Below are positions 1 to 8,009 of a DNA stretch of 64,000 nt, one piece after another. The position numbers and the translations under genes were made by a program. Within the stretch, counting starts at the first letter, position 1. Each line of letters opens with the position of its first letter. The notes beneath the pieces are model-generated. The model saw only the letters and a program-made list of their open reading frames with translations. It was not told where the DNA came from and did no database searches. The DNA is from an uncultured Treponema sp. (GTDB lineage Bacteria; Spirochaetota; Spirochaetia; Treponematales; Treponemataceae): NCBI GenBank assembly GCA_937877515.1, contig CALFIX010000031.1, forward strand, positions 1 through 64,000, given 5' to 3'.

Positions 1-106
1 TATCGAGGCTAAACTGCGCCCTTGCGTTTTCGGCCATAATCAAATGTCCGTAATGTATGGGGTTAAAGCTTCCGCCCATTATCCCGATTTTTTTTCTCTC
101 AAACAT
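1..106 (-). CDS. nadD: Nicotinate-nucleotide adenylyltransferase (N-terminal part, runs off the window)
   Basis: Only the first 35 codons are inside the window. The protein begins MFERKKIGIMGGSFNPIHYG, which contains the nucleotidyltransferase signature GGSFNPIHxGH that binds the ATP phosphates. In the NadD family this enzyme adenylylates nicotinate mononucleotide in NAD synthesis. The ATG at 104-106 is preceded by a good ribosome site (GGAGG at about 113-117). The gene lies directly downstream of obg and a YhbY-like gene, a grouping common in bacteria. The motif is shared with other nucleotidyltransferases such as CoaD, but the obg-yhbY context favours NadD. Confidence 0.85.
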   Translation of the reverse strand, partial: MFERKKIGIMGGSFNPIHYGHLIMAENARAQFSLD

Positions 107-127
107 ACTTGCCTCCATTATATGGTA

Positions 128-415
128 TTATCTCGGCAGTGTAATTATCTTATCCTCGGATTCTTTGTAAAGTACTATCTTTTTTCCGATTACCTGTACA
201 ACCTGAGACTTTGTGCGCTCTGATAGCGTCTGTGCAAGTTCACCGGGGTCTTCGAAACAGTTTTTTAAGACACTTATTTTCACAAGTTCTCTCTTTGCAA
301 TGGCTTCGGAAACACCCTTGGTAAGCTCCGGTGTAATTCCGGCTTTTCCGATTTGGAAAATCGGATTTATCTTCATGGCAAGACTTTTAAGATACGCTCT
401 TTGTTTGGTAGTCAT
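128..415 (-). CDS. yhbY: YhbY-like CRS1/YhbY-domain RNA-binding protein
   Basis: This 95-residue protein is one complete CRS1-YhbY domain. Its N-terminus (TTKQRAYLKSLAMKINPIFQ) and the following GKAGIT segment match the family, as does the KISVLKNCFEDPGELAQTL stretch that leads into the VVQVIGKKIVLYK strand. Family members bind RNA and associate with large ribosomal subunit precursors. The length is typical of stand-alone YhbY (about 95-100 residues). It lies between the obg fragment (11 bp upstream on the minus strand) and nadD (21 bp downstream), presumably in the same transcript. A cytoplasmic role in ribosome assembly is inferred from the family. Confidence 0.9.
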   Translation of the reverse strand: MTTKQRAYLKSLAMKINPIFQIGKAGITPELTKGVSEAIAKRELVKISVLKNCFEDPGELAQTLSERTKSQVVQVIGKKIVLYKESEDKIITLPR

Positions 416-426
416 ATTATCTCCCT

Positions 427-936
427 CTAATCATAATAATCAAATTCAAGAGAATACATTCTGACGGTATCCCCTTCTTCTATTCCCATTTCCTTAAGTT
501 CATCAAGAATACCGTTTTCCTTAAGGAATTTCTGAAAAAATACAAAACCTTTTTCAGACTCGAGGTTTGTGTATCCGAGCATCTTTTCGATTTTCGGTCC
601 TTCCACAACAAAAGCTCCGTCTTCATCGCTTATCTCTATTGTGTAGGGCTCGTCATCTAAGGCATGAAGCTGCGGGAAGAATTCCTGTTCAAATACAACC
701 GGCTCTTCTCCCTGCTTTTTAAGCAATTCGCAAGCAGCATAAAGAAGCTCTTTAATACCTTTTCCTGTTACCGCAGATATTGGATAAACCTTTACTCCCT
801 TTTTCTCAAGTTCTCTTTTAAGCCTGTCAACCGGATTGTTTTCCGTATCATAAATAACATCAATTTTATTGGCCGCAACAATCTGAGGTTTATTTAAAAT
901 ATCCGAGTTATATTTTTTCAGTTCCGAATTAATTAT
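427..936 (-). pseudogene. obg: Obg GTPase, C-terminal fragment (5' part missing)
   Basis: The frame is open from 936 to the stop at 427 and encodes about 169 residues. It starts inside the G domain (SELKKYNSDILNKPQIVAAN, then KID: the NKxD guanine-recognition motif), continues through ISAVTGKGIKELL (the SAxxGxG loop), and ends with the Obg C-terminal (OCT) domain, FFPQLHALDDEPYTIEISDE onward. The N-terminal glycine-rich Obg fold and the P-loop, about half of a normal 330-430 residue Obg, are absent. An in-frame TAG lies at 937-939, exactly where the sequence turns into ispG. An internal ATG at 726 could start a 99-residue OCT-only protein, but I see no strong ribosome site for it. Obg is normally essential, so either an intact copy exists elsewhere or the junction is an assembly or rearrangement artefact. 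Confidence 0.85.
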
Positions 937-1243
937 CTAAACAGCGGAGCGCAAGGCGGTAGTCAAAGTGAATGTCTGCCACAAGCGGCATGGAAGTCTG
1001 CTCCGCAATGCGGATAAGAGAATCCGCGCTTTCCATGTCAGGCACGGCAAAGCGCACAACATCGCAGCCGAGGGCAGACAGTGCATCGATACGTTCCAAT
1101 AGAGAAGAAAGGGCATCAGCAGACAAGTCCCTGATGCCCTCTTTCCACATTGTCTGTACGGAAACAGGCGCATCACCGCCTATTTCCAGCACATTTGTTC
1201 TGCCCGCGCCGCCGATTCGCACGGTACGGGTCTTCTTGTACAT
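929..1243 (-). pseudogene. ispG: IspG (HMB-PP synthase) N-terminal fragment, GC-rich
   Basis: The start is MYKKTRTVRIGG at 1243, with AGGGG 5 bases upstream. The 104 residues match the N-terminus of 4-hydroxy-3-methylbut-2-enyl-diphosphate synthase of the MEP isoprenoid pathway: APVSVQTMWKEGIRD, then LGCDVVRFAVPDMESADSL, then PLVADIHFDYRLALRCLDN. The real family continues with the rest of the TIM barrel and an iron-sulphur domain (about 350-400 residues or more). Here the frame hits TAA at 929 as the sequence becomes obg. By hand count this piece is about 55% GC, against about 38-42% in its neighbours, which suggests a different source. The missing cluster cysteines mean it cannot be an active enzyme. 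An open frame extends upstream to 1309, but that overlaps ntpK and has no family similarity. Confidence 0.85.
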
Positions 1244-1257
1244 ACGTTCCCCTGCGA

Positions 1258-1692
1258 TTAGCACATAATCATGGAGAACACCATTGCGAACAAAGCTACC
1301 GTTTCGCAAAGACCAACTACCATGATGTAGTTTGTAAAGCCTTTACCTGTTTCTCCAAGAGCATCGCTACCTGCAGCACCAGCTTTTCCCTGAGCAACAG
1401 CAGACATACACATTGCAAGACCTGCTGCTAAACCTAAAGCTAAAGCCATAAGAGGATCTATAGCTCCAGAAGAAACTTTTCCCTTAAGAGTATTCATCAA
1501 AAGGAAACCGTAAATAGTCTGTGTAAGTGGAGCACCTGCAAAAACAACCAAAAGGAATGGAGCAGGCTTGTTATTTAAGTAACATCTTTTCCATGCACCA
1601 ATTGCACCCTGTCCTGCAATTCCAATACCAATTGCTGAACCCATAGCAGCAATACCCATAACCAAACCGGCACCAATCATACCCCAGTTCAT
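1258..1692 (-). CDS. ntpK: V-type ATP synthase/ATPase proteolipid subunit K
   Basis: A 144-residue, very hydrophobic protein forms two tandem helical hairpins (four membrane helices), the duplicated proteolipid of V-type ATPases. The first half carries the glycine-rich helix GAGLVMGIAAMGSAIGIGIA and the second half LMALALGLAAGLAMCMSAVA. The helix after each is expected to carry the ion-binding carboxylate; the C-terminal one reads GLCETVALFAMVF, with Glu in place. The c-ring of these subunits rotates in the membrane and carries H+ or Na+. The ATG has AGGAG 7 bases upstream. It is last in the V-ATPase operon, with a 79 bp gap after subunit I. The stop lies only 14 bp before the stray ispG fragment. 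Confidence 0.93.
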   Translation of the reverse strand: MNWGMIGAGLVMGIAAMGSAIGIGIAGQGAIGAWKRCYLNNKPAPFLLVVFAGAPLTQTIYGFLLMNTLKGKVSSGAIDPLMALALGLAAGLAMCMSAVAQGKAGAAGSDALGETGKGFTNYIMVVGLCETVALFAMVFSMIMC

Positions 1693-1771
1693 AATTTTCT
1701 CCTTTAACGGCTCATTGACCGTCTATTATTTATTTTTTTTACACAGAAGTCATAAAAGACTACCGCAATAT

Positions 1772-3748
1772 CTACTTTTCACTAAACGGCTTGTATTTTG
1801 TTCCACTCCAAGCCATTCCCAAATGCTGGCTAAATTCCAAAGTATTAAGACGAACTCCGTGAACAATAACTGAAAGCACGTTCAAAATCATGTTCAAGCC
1901 ATGTCCAAATACTAAGAGAGCAACCATCAAGACTGCAAAAATAAGCTTTGCAACAAATGTACCCGCTCCTCCAAAAATTCCTAACGCCATAGAATTTACA
2001 GTTTCGCTAATTGCAGCACCTGCAAGAGCAACAGCCCAAAGACGTATGTAAGAAACTATATCAGAGAATACGTTTACAACACCTAAAAGCACAGAAATAA
2101 TATTCTTTAAGCTTTCAAGTATAGATTTGCCTACGCTACCCTCGTAATTTGCAAAGATAAAGCTAAATACAAAGCCTACTCCAATCATTCCAATACAAAC
2201 TGTTGGAAGAATTGCAGGGAAAGTTATACCAAACATAACAATCGGGTCACTTCCGGCTACCATTGGATAAGCTGTTGAATCTACTACCATGCTCATTACA
2301 AGATAGAACATACCCCAAAGCTTTATTAAATCTCCAAAATCAGCTAAACACTTAAGAGATTTTATATCCTTAAAGAACAACTTAATGTGAGCCACACTAA
2401 GCTGTATTAATGCAAGCGTAAAACAGAAAATCTTCTGATTTGTATTTGCAAGATCTTCAGCTGCCTGTGAAGACATTTCTCTAGAAAGTAAAGCCTTAGA
2501 AAATGGTCTGCAAGAAATATCTGTCATCCATGCAGGAAGCTTACTTGGTTCAATTCCAAACCAGGAGCATGTCATTACACCCCATGCAGATGTAAAGAGC
2601 CCTAACACTATTATAAGTGTTGGTAAGCTTCTGGAACCCTTTTTGCTTTTTGCAAGAATAAAAAGTCCCAATAAAGCTATAAGAGCTCCATAACAAGCGT
2701 CACCGAAAATCATTGCAAAGAATATGCAGAAGAACAAAAGGAACCAGCCTGAAATATCAAACTCATGGTAACCTGGAGTTACATCAAGGAAGTCCATAAG
2801 CGGATAAATAAGGCTTACAATCTTTCCATTCTTAAGCTTTGTCGGAACAGGATCGTCATCAGCTGGATCTGTATAAGCCAAAGCCCATTCATTTTCTTTA
2901 CAGCTAGCCTTTAAGTTTTCAAGCTCTGGAAGAGGAACATAACCTGTAAGCCAGGCAAGGCGAACTTCACCCTCGCTTTCTTCATTTTCTGTTTCTTCTT
3001 CAAGATTTTCTCGTGACATACCTGAATATACAGTTTCAAATTCAATGTCACCAGAAAGCAGAGTCTTATAAGCATGCAAAGCTTTCTCAAACTTCTTGCT
3101 TTCCAAAAGCTCTTTTTCTATGCGAGTAATTTCCTGCTCAGCAAGACGAATTTCGTCCGTCAGAGTCTTGTTAGACTTTTCAGGAAGAGGAACTGCATAA
3201 GCTTCTGGAGGTAAAGATGCAGGACGCTCTAAAACTTCTTCTTCGCTTAAGAGAAGGAATCTTGTTGTTTTCTGAGCCGTATTTACAACGACAGTACGAA
3301 CATCTTGACCAATAAGAGCATACTTTTCCTGTGGAATCTCATACATGTAAAGGTAAAGACCTTTTTGAGAAAGGAAAGCAAAATCTTCTGGGTTTACAGA
3401 ACCCCACTTAGAAAGTCTATCCAGCTCCAAAGTATTCTGTGTAATTGAATCCAAGAGAGACTTTTTCTTCTCAGAAAGAGAAAGAATATGCTTTGCCTTA
3501 TCACGTGATTCTTCCTTAGAAAGCTCCACAGGCTTTACGACACTCTTTTTAGGAAGTTTTATTTCTTCCAAAATAGAAATAGCCTTGTCTGTTTCCTGAG
3601 AACTTTCCTTGTAAGAAGCAAGGACAGAACCACGCCCCTCAATAGTTTCCAAGTGAACAAGACCTAATTTACGTAACTTCTTAAGTGATTCCTTTCGTGT
3701 TGAATCTAAGACAACGAGGGAAACTTTCTTCATTTTAACTATTGACAT
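1772..3748 (-). CDS. ntpI: V-type ATPase subunit I (stator/membrane a-like subunit)
   Basis: This 658-residue protein has the subunit I layout: a soluble N-terminal half (residues 1 to about 330, partly coiled-coil, including the charged NLEEETENEESEGEVRLAWL stretch) and a C-terminal half with several membrane helices starting near FDISGWFLLFFCIFFAMIFG. The later helix region VVNVFSDIVSYIRLWAVALA carries the arginine needed for ion transfer at the c-ring, and the protein closes with FGHGLNMILNVLSVIVHGVR, both family hallmarks. It forms the stationary ion half-channels. It starts immediately after the subunit D stop (3749), with a GGAGG ribosome site inside the end of ntpD. Confidence 0.95.
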   Translation of the reverse strand: MSIVKMKKVSLVVLDSTRKESLKKLRKLGLVHLETIEGRGSVLASYKESSQETDKAISILEEIKLPKKSVVKPVELSKEESRDKAKHILSLSEKKKSLLDSITQNTLELDRLSKWGSVNPEDFAFLSQKGLYLYMYEIPQEKYALIGQDVRTVVVNTAQKTTRFLLLSEEEVLERPASLPPEAYAVPLPEKSNKTLTDEIRLAEQEITRIEKELLESKKFEKALHAYKTLLSGDIEFETVYSGMSRENLEEETENEESEGEVRLAWLTGYVPLPELENLKASCKENEWALAYTDPADDDPVPTKLKNGKIVSLIYPLMDFLDVTPGYHEFDISGWFLLFFCIFFAMIFGDACYGALIALLGLFILAKSKKGSRSLPTLIIVLGLFTSAWGVMTCSWFGIEPSKLPAWMTDISCRPFSKALLSREMSSQAAEDLANTNQKIFCFTLALIQLSVAHIKLFFKDIKSLKCLADFGDLIKLWGMFYLVMSMVVDSTAYPMVAGSDPIVMFGITFPAILPTVCIGMIGVGFVFSFIFANYEGSVGKSILESLKNIISVLLGVVNVFSDIVSYIRLWAVALAGAAISETVNSMALGIFGGAGTFVAKLIFAVLMVALLVFGHGLNMILNVLSVIVHGVRLNTLEFSQHLGMAWSGTKYKPFSEK

Positions 3749-4378
3749 TTAGATTTCCTCCTCATCTTCTTCAGCACTAGAAGCACCTGCCTGAAGCTTT
3801 CGCTTTGAAATCTTTGAGCGCACAACGGCGGCAACCTGTTCGTCACCCAAAAATACACCAATCTTCTTAATATTTGCCTTTGTCTCGGGAATCTTAACCT
3901 TTTCAAACAGATTAACTCTCTGAGTTGTCGTGCGTAATTCTTTTTCCAGAAGACGCACCTGCTCATCAAGGACTTCTGCCTGCAAGTCAAGTTCCAAGGC
4001 TTTTTCCATGCGGTCTGCAGCCAAGTCTATCCACAAAGGAGTTTCGTAAAGGTCATAATCACCACGACCAAAATCTGCTCCCTCATAAACAGGAATCTTA
4101 ACACCGGCAATATTGCCCCAGCCTTTCTTTATGTTATCAACAGTAACCATTCCAGGCTTAAAGGCTTCTTTTTCACCAAAGACGGAGATCCATTTTTCAA
4201 AGTCTGCCTCTAAGGCTTTCTTTTCTGCACGGACGGCTTTTGCCTTTTCGTCTATAGTGCGGATTTCAGACTGCAGCTGCTGTTTTTTGAGCGTAAGCGT
4301 CGGAAGATAGCGCTGATACATTTTAAGCGCGTCTTTCTGTGCCTTTTGCTCATTTTTAGTCAGCTTAATCTTTGCCAT
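3749..4378 (-). CDS. ntpD: V-type ATPase subunit D (central rotor stalk)
   Basis: This 209-residue protein begins MAKIKLTKNEQKAQKDALKM and is largely two long helices, as expected for the antiparallel coiled coil of subunit D that forms the central rotor shaft within the A3B3 head. The C-terminal helix region (QVRLLEKELRTTTQRVNLFE, then KVKIPETKANIKKIGVFLGD) matches the family, where RVNALE and IRRIxxxLxD are conserved. It ends in an acidic tail. It sits 12 bp after ntpB and directly abuts ntpI. No subunit F gene lies beside it, in keeping with the reduced operon type. Confidence 0.93.
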   Translation of the reverse strand: MAKIKLTKNEQKAQKDALKMYQRYLPTLTLKKQQLQSEIRTIDEKAKAVRAEKKALEADFEKWISVFGEKEAFKPGMVTVDNIKKGWGNIAGVKIPVYEGADFGRGDYDLYETPLWIDLAADRMEKALELDLQAEVLDEQVRLLEKELRTTTQRVNLFEKVKIPETKANIKKIGVFLGDEQVAAVVRSKISKRKLQAGASSAEEDEEEI

Positions 4379-4390
4379 TTAACACCCCGG

Positions 4391-5686
4391 TTAGTTTTTT
4401 GGCCAGAACTGTTCAATAAGTTCAGTCTTAAGACCAGTTTCCTGTTTTTCAAAACAAGTTGCTAAAATCTTCCAGCCGTTATCCAATGCGTCCTCAAGTG
4501 GAATGTTTACACTTAAGTCCATCATCTGAGACTCAAAAAGTTCACCGTATTTTAGGAGCTTTTCGTCCCAAGAGCTCATGTTAAAGCCCATGCTCTTTTT
4601 TTCGAGAGTGTCTTTATACTGAGCGTAAAGACGAATCATACCGTCCATAAGTGCACGGTGGTCTTTTCTTGTTTTTCCGTTAACCTGCTGCTTTAAGCGG
4701 CTTAATGAACCAAAAGGCTCAATATGTCCGCCTTTAAGGTAGAACTGACCTTCTGTAATGTATCCGGTGTTATCTGGAACAGGGTGAGTAACGTCATCGC
4801 CTGGCATTGTTGTAACAGCAAGAATTGTTACAGAACCAGAATCAGAGAAGTCAACAGCTTTTTCGTAACGGCTAGCAAGCTGAGAATAAAGGTCTCCAGG
4901 ATAACCACGGTTAGATGGAACCTGCTCCTGTGTAATTGCAACTTCCTTCATGGAGTCTGCAAAGTTTGTCATGTCTGTTAAAAGAACAAGAACATTCTTA
5001 CCCTGTAAAGCAAACTGTTCTGCAACTGCTAAAGAAAGATCTGGAATCTTCATACTTTCTACAGTCGGGTCAGCAGCAGTGTGAATGAACATAACTGTCT
5101 TTGAAAGAGCGCCACCTTCTTCAAGAGTATTCTTAAAATAAAGGTAGTCATCGTACTTTAAGCCCATGCCGCCTAAAACAATTACGTCAACTTCTGCCTG
5201 CATAGCAATACGGGCAAGCAGCTGGTTGTATGGTTCACCGGAAATTGAGAAGATTGGAAGCTTCTGAGACACAACGAGTGTGTTAAAGATATCAATCATC
5301 GGAATACCGGTACGAATCATACGGCTTGGAACAATACGCTTTGAAGGGTTAACTGAAGGACCTCCGATTTCTACAAGGTTTTCTACCAAAGCAGGACCAT
5401 GGTCACGAGGTTCTGCTGAACCGTTAAAGATACGTCCAAGCAAGTTTTCGCTGAACGAAACCTTCATTTCTCGGCCAATAAAGCGGATTTCGTCATTTGT
5501 AGAAACACCACGTCCACCGGCAAATACCTGGAGTGAAACGAGGTCTCCGTCAATCTTGTTAACTTCTGCAAGGGATTTTCCGAAACGAGTTGTAATTTCT
5601 GCAAGCTCGTTAAGTTTTACACCCTTTGCGCGAACGGTGATAACGCTACCGTTAATGCTTTCTATTTTGCTATATACCTTATTCAT
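4391..5686 (-). CDS. ntpB: V-type ATPase subunit B (regulatory nucleotide-binding subunit)
   Basis: A 431-residue protein of the V/A-type beta family. The N-terminal barrel is followed by GGPSVNPSKRIVPSRMIRTG and GIPMIDIFNTLVVSQKLPIF, then SISGEPYNQLLARIA, where the canonical Walker A is replaced, as in all B subunits. VLVLLTDMTNFADSMKEVAI and SNRGYPGDLYSQLASRYEKA are diagnostic for subunit B. It alternates with subunit A in the hexameric head and is not itself the main catalytic site. Its ATG overlaps the ntpA stop by one base (TAATG), implying translational coupling. Confidence 0.96.
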   Translation of the reverse strand: MNKVYSKIESINGSVITVRAKGVKLNELAEITTRFGKSLAEVNKIDGDLVSLQVFAGGRGVSTNDEIRFIGREMKVSFSENLLGRIFNGSAEPRDHGPALVENLVEIGGPSVNPSKRIVPSRMIRTGIPMIDIFNTLVVSQKLPIFSISGEPYNQLLARIAMQAEVDVIVLGGMGLKYDDYLYFKNTLEEGGALSKTVMFIHTAADPTVESMKIPDLSLAVAEQFALQGKNVLVLLTDMTNFADSMKEVAITQEQVPSNRGYPGDLYSQLASRYEKAVDFSDSGSVTILAVTTMPGDDVTHPVPDNTGYITEGQFYLKGGHIEPFGSLSRLKQQVNGKTRKDHRALMDGMIRLYAQYKDTLEKKSMGFNMSSWDEKLLKYGELFESQMMDLSVNIPLEDALDNGWKILATCFEKQETGLKTELIEQFWPKN

Positions 5687-7455
5687 TACTCACCGTCCTT
5701 GAGAAGCTGTTTTACTTCATCAGAAACCTGTGCGTTCTTGCTTGAAAGAAGGTCATCAACACCTTTTTCGTGCTTCTTAAAGTCTTCGCTCTGGAATTGT
5801 GCATAGTTCATATCTGTAAATTCCTGACGCAAACTGTTAAAGAATGTACGGGCTTCATCTTTTTCTTCTATGCTGAATGATGAACCTAAAATAGAAACTA
5901 TCTTCTTAAACACATACTTCTGACGCTCTGGGCTTGAAGCACCTTCTACATCATCAAAAGAGTCCTGCTGCATATAAACTGCATCAAGGAATTCACTCTT
6001 TAAGTATGTAATAAAGTCATCTAGAGAAGTACCTTCTTCACCAACAACCTTCATCATCTGGTTTACTTCTGAACCACGGCGGTAAAGGCTGCGTGCATAT
6101 TCTACACTCTTTGAAGGCTGAACAGACTCATACTTTGACCATGAATCCAATGGGTCAATTGCAGGATAACGACGTGCGTCTGAACGTTCACGGCTTAAAC
6201 CATGGAATGCACCTACAACTTTAAGTGTAGCCTGTGTAACAGGTTCTTCAAAGTTACCACCAGCAGGAGATACTGTACCACCAATTGTAACAGAACCAGT
6301 TGATCCATCTCTTAAGCGAACAATGCCAGCTCTTTCATAGAAAGATGCAATTGTTGACTCAAGGTATGCAGGGAATGCCTCTTCTCCAGGAATCTCTTCG
6401 AGGCGGCCAGACATTTCACGCATAGCCTGTGCCCAACGGCTTGTTGAGTCTGCAAGCATAAGAACATTTAAGCCCATCTGGCGGTAGTATTCGGCAAGAG
6501 TTACAGCTGTGTAAACTGATGCTTCACGGCTTGCTACCGGCATACTTGATGTATTACAGATGATAATTGTACGTTCCATAAGAGAACGACCTGTACGAGG
6601 GTCCTTTAACTCTGGGAACTCTGTAAGTGTTTCTACAACTTCACCAGCTCTTTCTCCACATGCTGCAACAATTACAATGTCTACATCAGCATTACGGCTC
6701 GTTGTATGCTGCAAAACAGTCTTACCAGCACCGAAAGGTCCTGGAATACAATATGTACCACCTAAAGCTACAGGGAAGAAAGTGTCTATAAGACGAACTT
6801 TTGTAACCATTGGTTTTTCAGGTCTTAAACGTTCTGCGTAGCAGTTTACGGCACGCTTAACAGGCCAGCGGAAACTCATGCAAATATCATGAGATTTACC
6901 CTTTTCATCAACAAGAGTTGCTATTGTGTCATGAATTTTATAGCTACCTTTTGAAGCAACTTTTTTTACAGTATACGTTCCAAGGAAAGTATATGGCACC
7001 TGAATTTTGTGGGTGAATGCTCCTTCCGGAACAGTACCGACACTATCGCCTGCCATAACAGTGTCACCTTCTTTTGCAGTAGGAGTAAAGTCCCACTTTT
7101 TTTCAGCATCCAATGCAGGAAGGTAAACACCGCGTTCAAGGAAGTATCCTGAATGTTCTGCAAGAAGAGGAAGAGGGTTCTGCAAACCGTCATAAACCTG
7201 TCCTAAAAGGCCAGGACCAACTTCTACACTTAAAAGATCTCCCGTAAATTCTACGGTACAATTAGTTGAAATGCCCTTTGTCATTTCATAAATCTGCATC
7301 TGTGCAGTGTTGCCGCGGATTCGGATAACCTCACCTTTAAGGCTCTGTCCGTCTACTTTAACATAGCCTACTTCGTTGAGAGATACCTTTCCGTCAAATT
7401 CAACAGAAACCATGTTTCCGTTAATGGCAACTACTTTGCCTTTAGTATCTGTCAT
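5686..7455 (-). CDS. ntpA: V-type ATPase catalytic subunit A
   Basis: This 589-residue protein is the catalytic subunit. The Walker A motif is GPFGAGKTVLQ near residue 240, and the VIVAACGERAGEV segment follows with the catalytic glutamate. MLADSTSRWAQAMREMSGRL and EEIPGEEAFPAYLESTIASF complete the nucleotide site. The non-homologous insertion that separates A from F-type beta subunits is present (about residues 110-210). Depending on direction, the enzyme couples ATP hydrolysis or synthesis to H+ or Na+ flow. The start overlaps the DUF2764 stop (ATGA) and the stop overlaps the ntpB start, so expression is tightly coupled. Confidence 0.97.
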   Translation of the reverse strand: MTDTKGKVVAINGNMVSVEFDGKVSLNEVGYVKVDGQSLKGEVIRIRGNTAQMQIYEMTKGISTNCTVEFTGDLLSVEVGPGLLGQVYDGLQNPLPLLAEHSGYFLERGVYLPALDAEKKWDFTPTAKEGDTVMAGDSVGTVPEGAFTHKIQVPYTFLGTYTVKKVASKGSYKIHDTIATLVDEKGKSHDICMSFRWPVKRAVNCYAERLRPEKPMVTKVRLIDTFFPVALGGTYCIPGPFGAGKTVLQHTTSRNADVDIVIVAACGERAGEVVETLTEFPELKDPRTGRSLMERTIIICNTSSMPVASREASVYTAVTLAEYYRQMGLNVLMLADSTSRWAQAMREMSGRLEEIPGEEAFPAYLESTIASFYERAGIVRLRDGSTGSVTIGGTVSPAGGNFEEPVTQATLKVVGAFHGLSRERSDARRYPAIDPLDSWSKYESVQPSKSVEYARSLYRRGSEVNQMMKVVGEEGTSLDDFITYLKSEFLDAVYMQQDSFDDVEGASSPERQKYVFKKIVSILGSSFSIEEKDEARTFFNSLRQEFTDMNYAQFQSEDFKKHEKGVDDLLSSKNAQVSDEVKQLLKDGE

Positions 7456-8000
7456 TTCTTTTCTCCCAGAATCTCATCATAAATTTTGTGGTACGATAAA
7501 AGACCTTCATCTCTATTGAATTTCTTCATACGTTCTGCAAGCAAAAGTTTTAGGCCATAACCAAAAACTGCATCTGTACAAAACTGATCCAACGGCATGA
7601 TTTTATCCAAAACAGACATTCTATACTGATTAAGATATTGTTCAGCACTTAAAGGACTGTCCATACCTGTTGCAGTACGAGCTGCCTGAATAACTTCTCC
7701 GTCAGATGCCAAAGGAAGGTCTTTAGTATCTTTTTTCATCTTTAAGGCGCGAACCTGTGCCAAAGCAAGACGCAAGCTGCGCTCTTTTTCGTACCACTGG
7801 TCAAGAAAACTTGAACCCGTGCTACTAGCTTTTAAAGGCGGTGTAAGCGAAAGTTCTTGTGCAAGCTTTGCATTTTCCGGAGACATAAAACGTGTACACA
7901 GGTCTCTAAAATACTCTGCCGTTATAGGAAGCTTTACGCTTGAGTCATCGTTAACTGTAAAAGCTGGAAGCTGGGCTACCAGATAATACAAATGTTCCAC
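7452..8000 (-). CDS. DUF2764 family V-ATPase operon protein (probable subunit C-like)
   Basis: This 182-residue protein lies between subunits E and A, the place held by DUF2764 genes in the V-ATPase operons of chlamydiae, Bacteroidetes and spirochaetes. It begins MEHLYYLVAQLPAFTVNDD, typical of the family, and is mostly helical, with the charged segment FLDQWYEKERSLRLALAQVR. Operons of this kind lack a recognisable subunit C (the funnel between rotor shaft and c-ring), and a subunit-C-like role for DUF2764 is the usual inference; the sequence alone does not prove it. It overlaps ntpA by 4 bp and follows ntpE by 9 bp. Confidence 0.85.
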   Translation of the reverse strand: MEHLYYLVAQLPAFTVNDDSSVKLPITAEYFRDLCTRFMSPENAKLAQELSLTPPLKASSTGSSFLDQWYEKERSLRLALAQVRALKMKKDTKDLPLASDGEVIQAARTATGMDSPLSAEQYLNQYRMSVLDKIMPLDQFCTDAVFGYGLKLLLAERMKKFNRDEGLLSYHKIYDEILGEKK

Positions 8001-8009
8001 TAGTCACCC

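Noticed and set aside
1150..1431. Plus-strand frame across the ispG and ntpK ends
   Set aside because: It spans the junction, overlaps two recognised genes and has no family features.
1693..1771. Promoter or regulator in the gap between ntpI and ntpK
   Set aside because: Short stems (AGTC/GACT and ACGG/CCGT) are present but too small to support a call; a separate ntpK promoter was not found.
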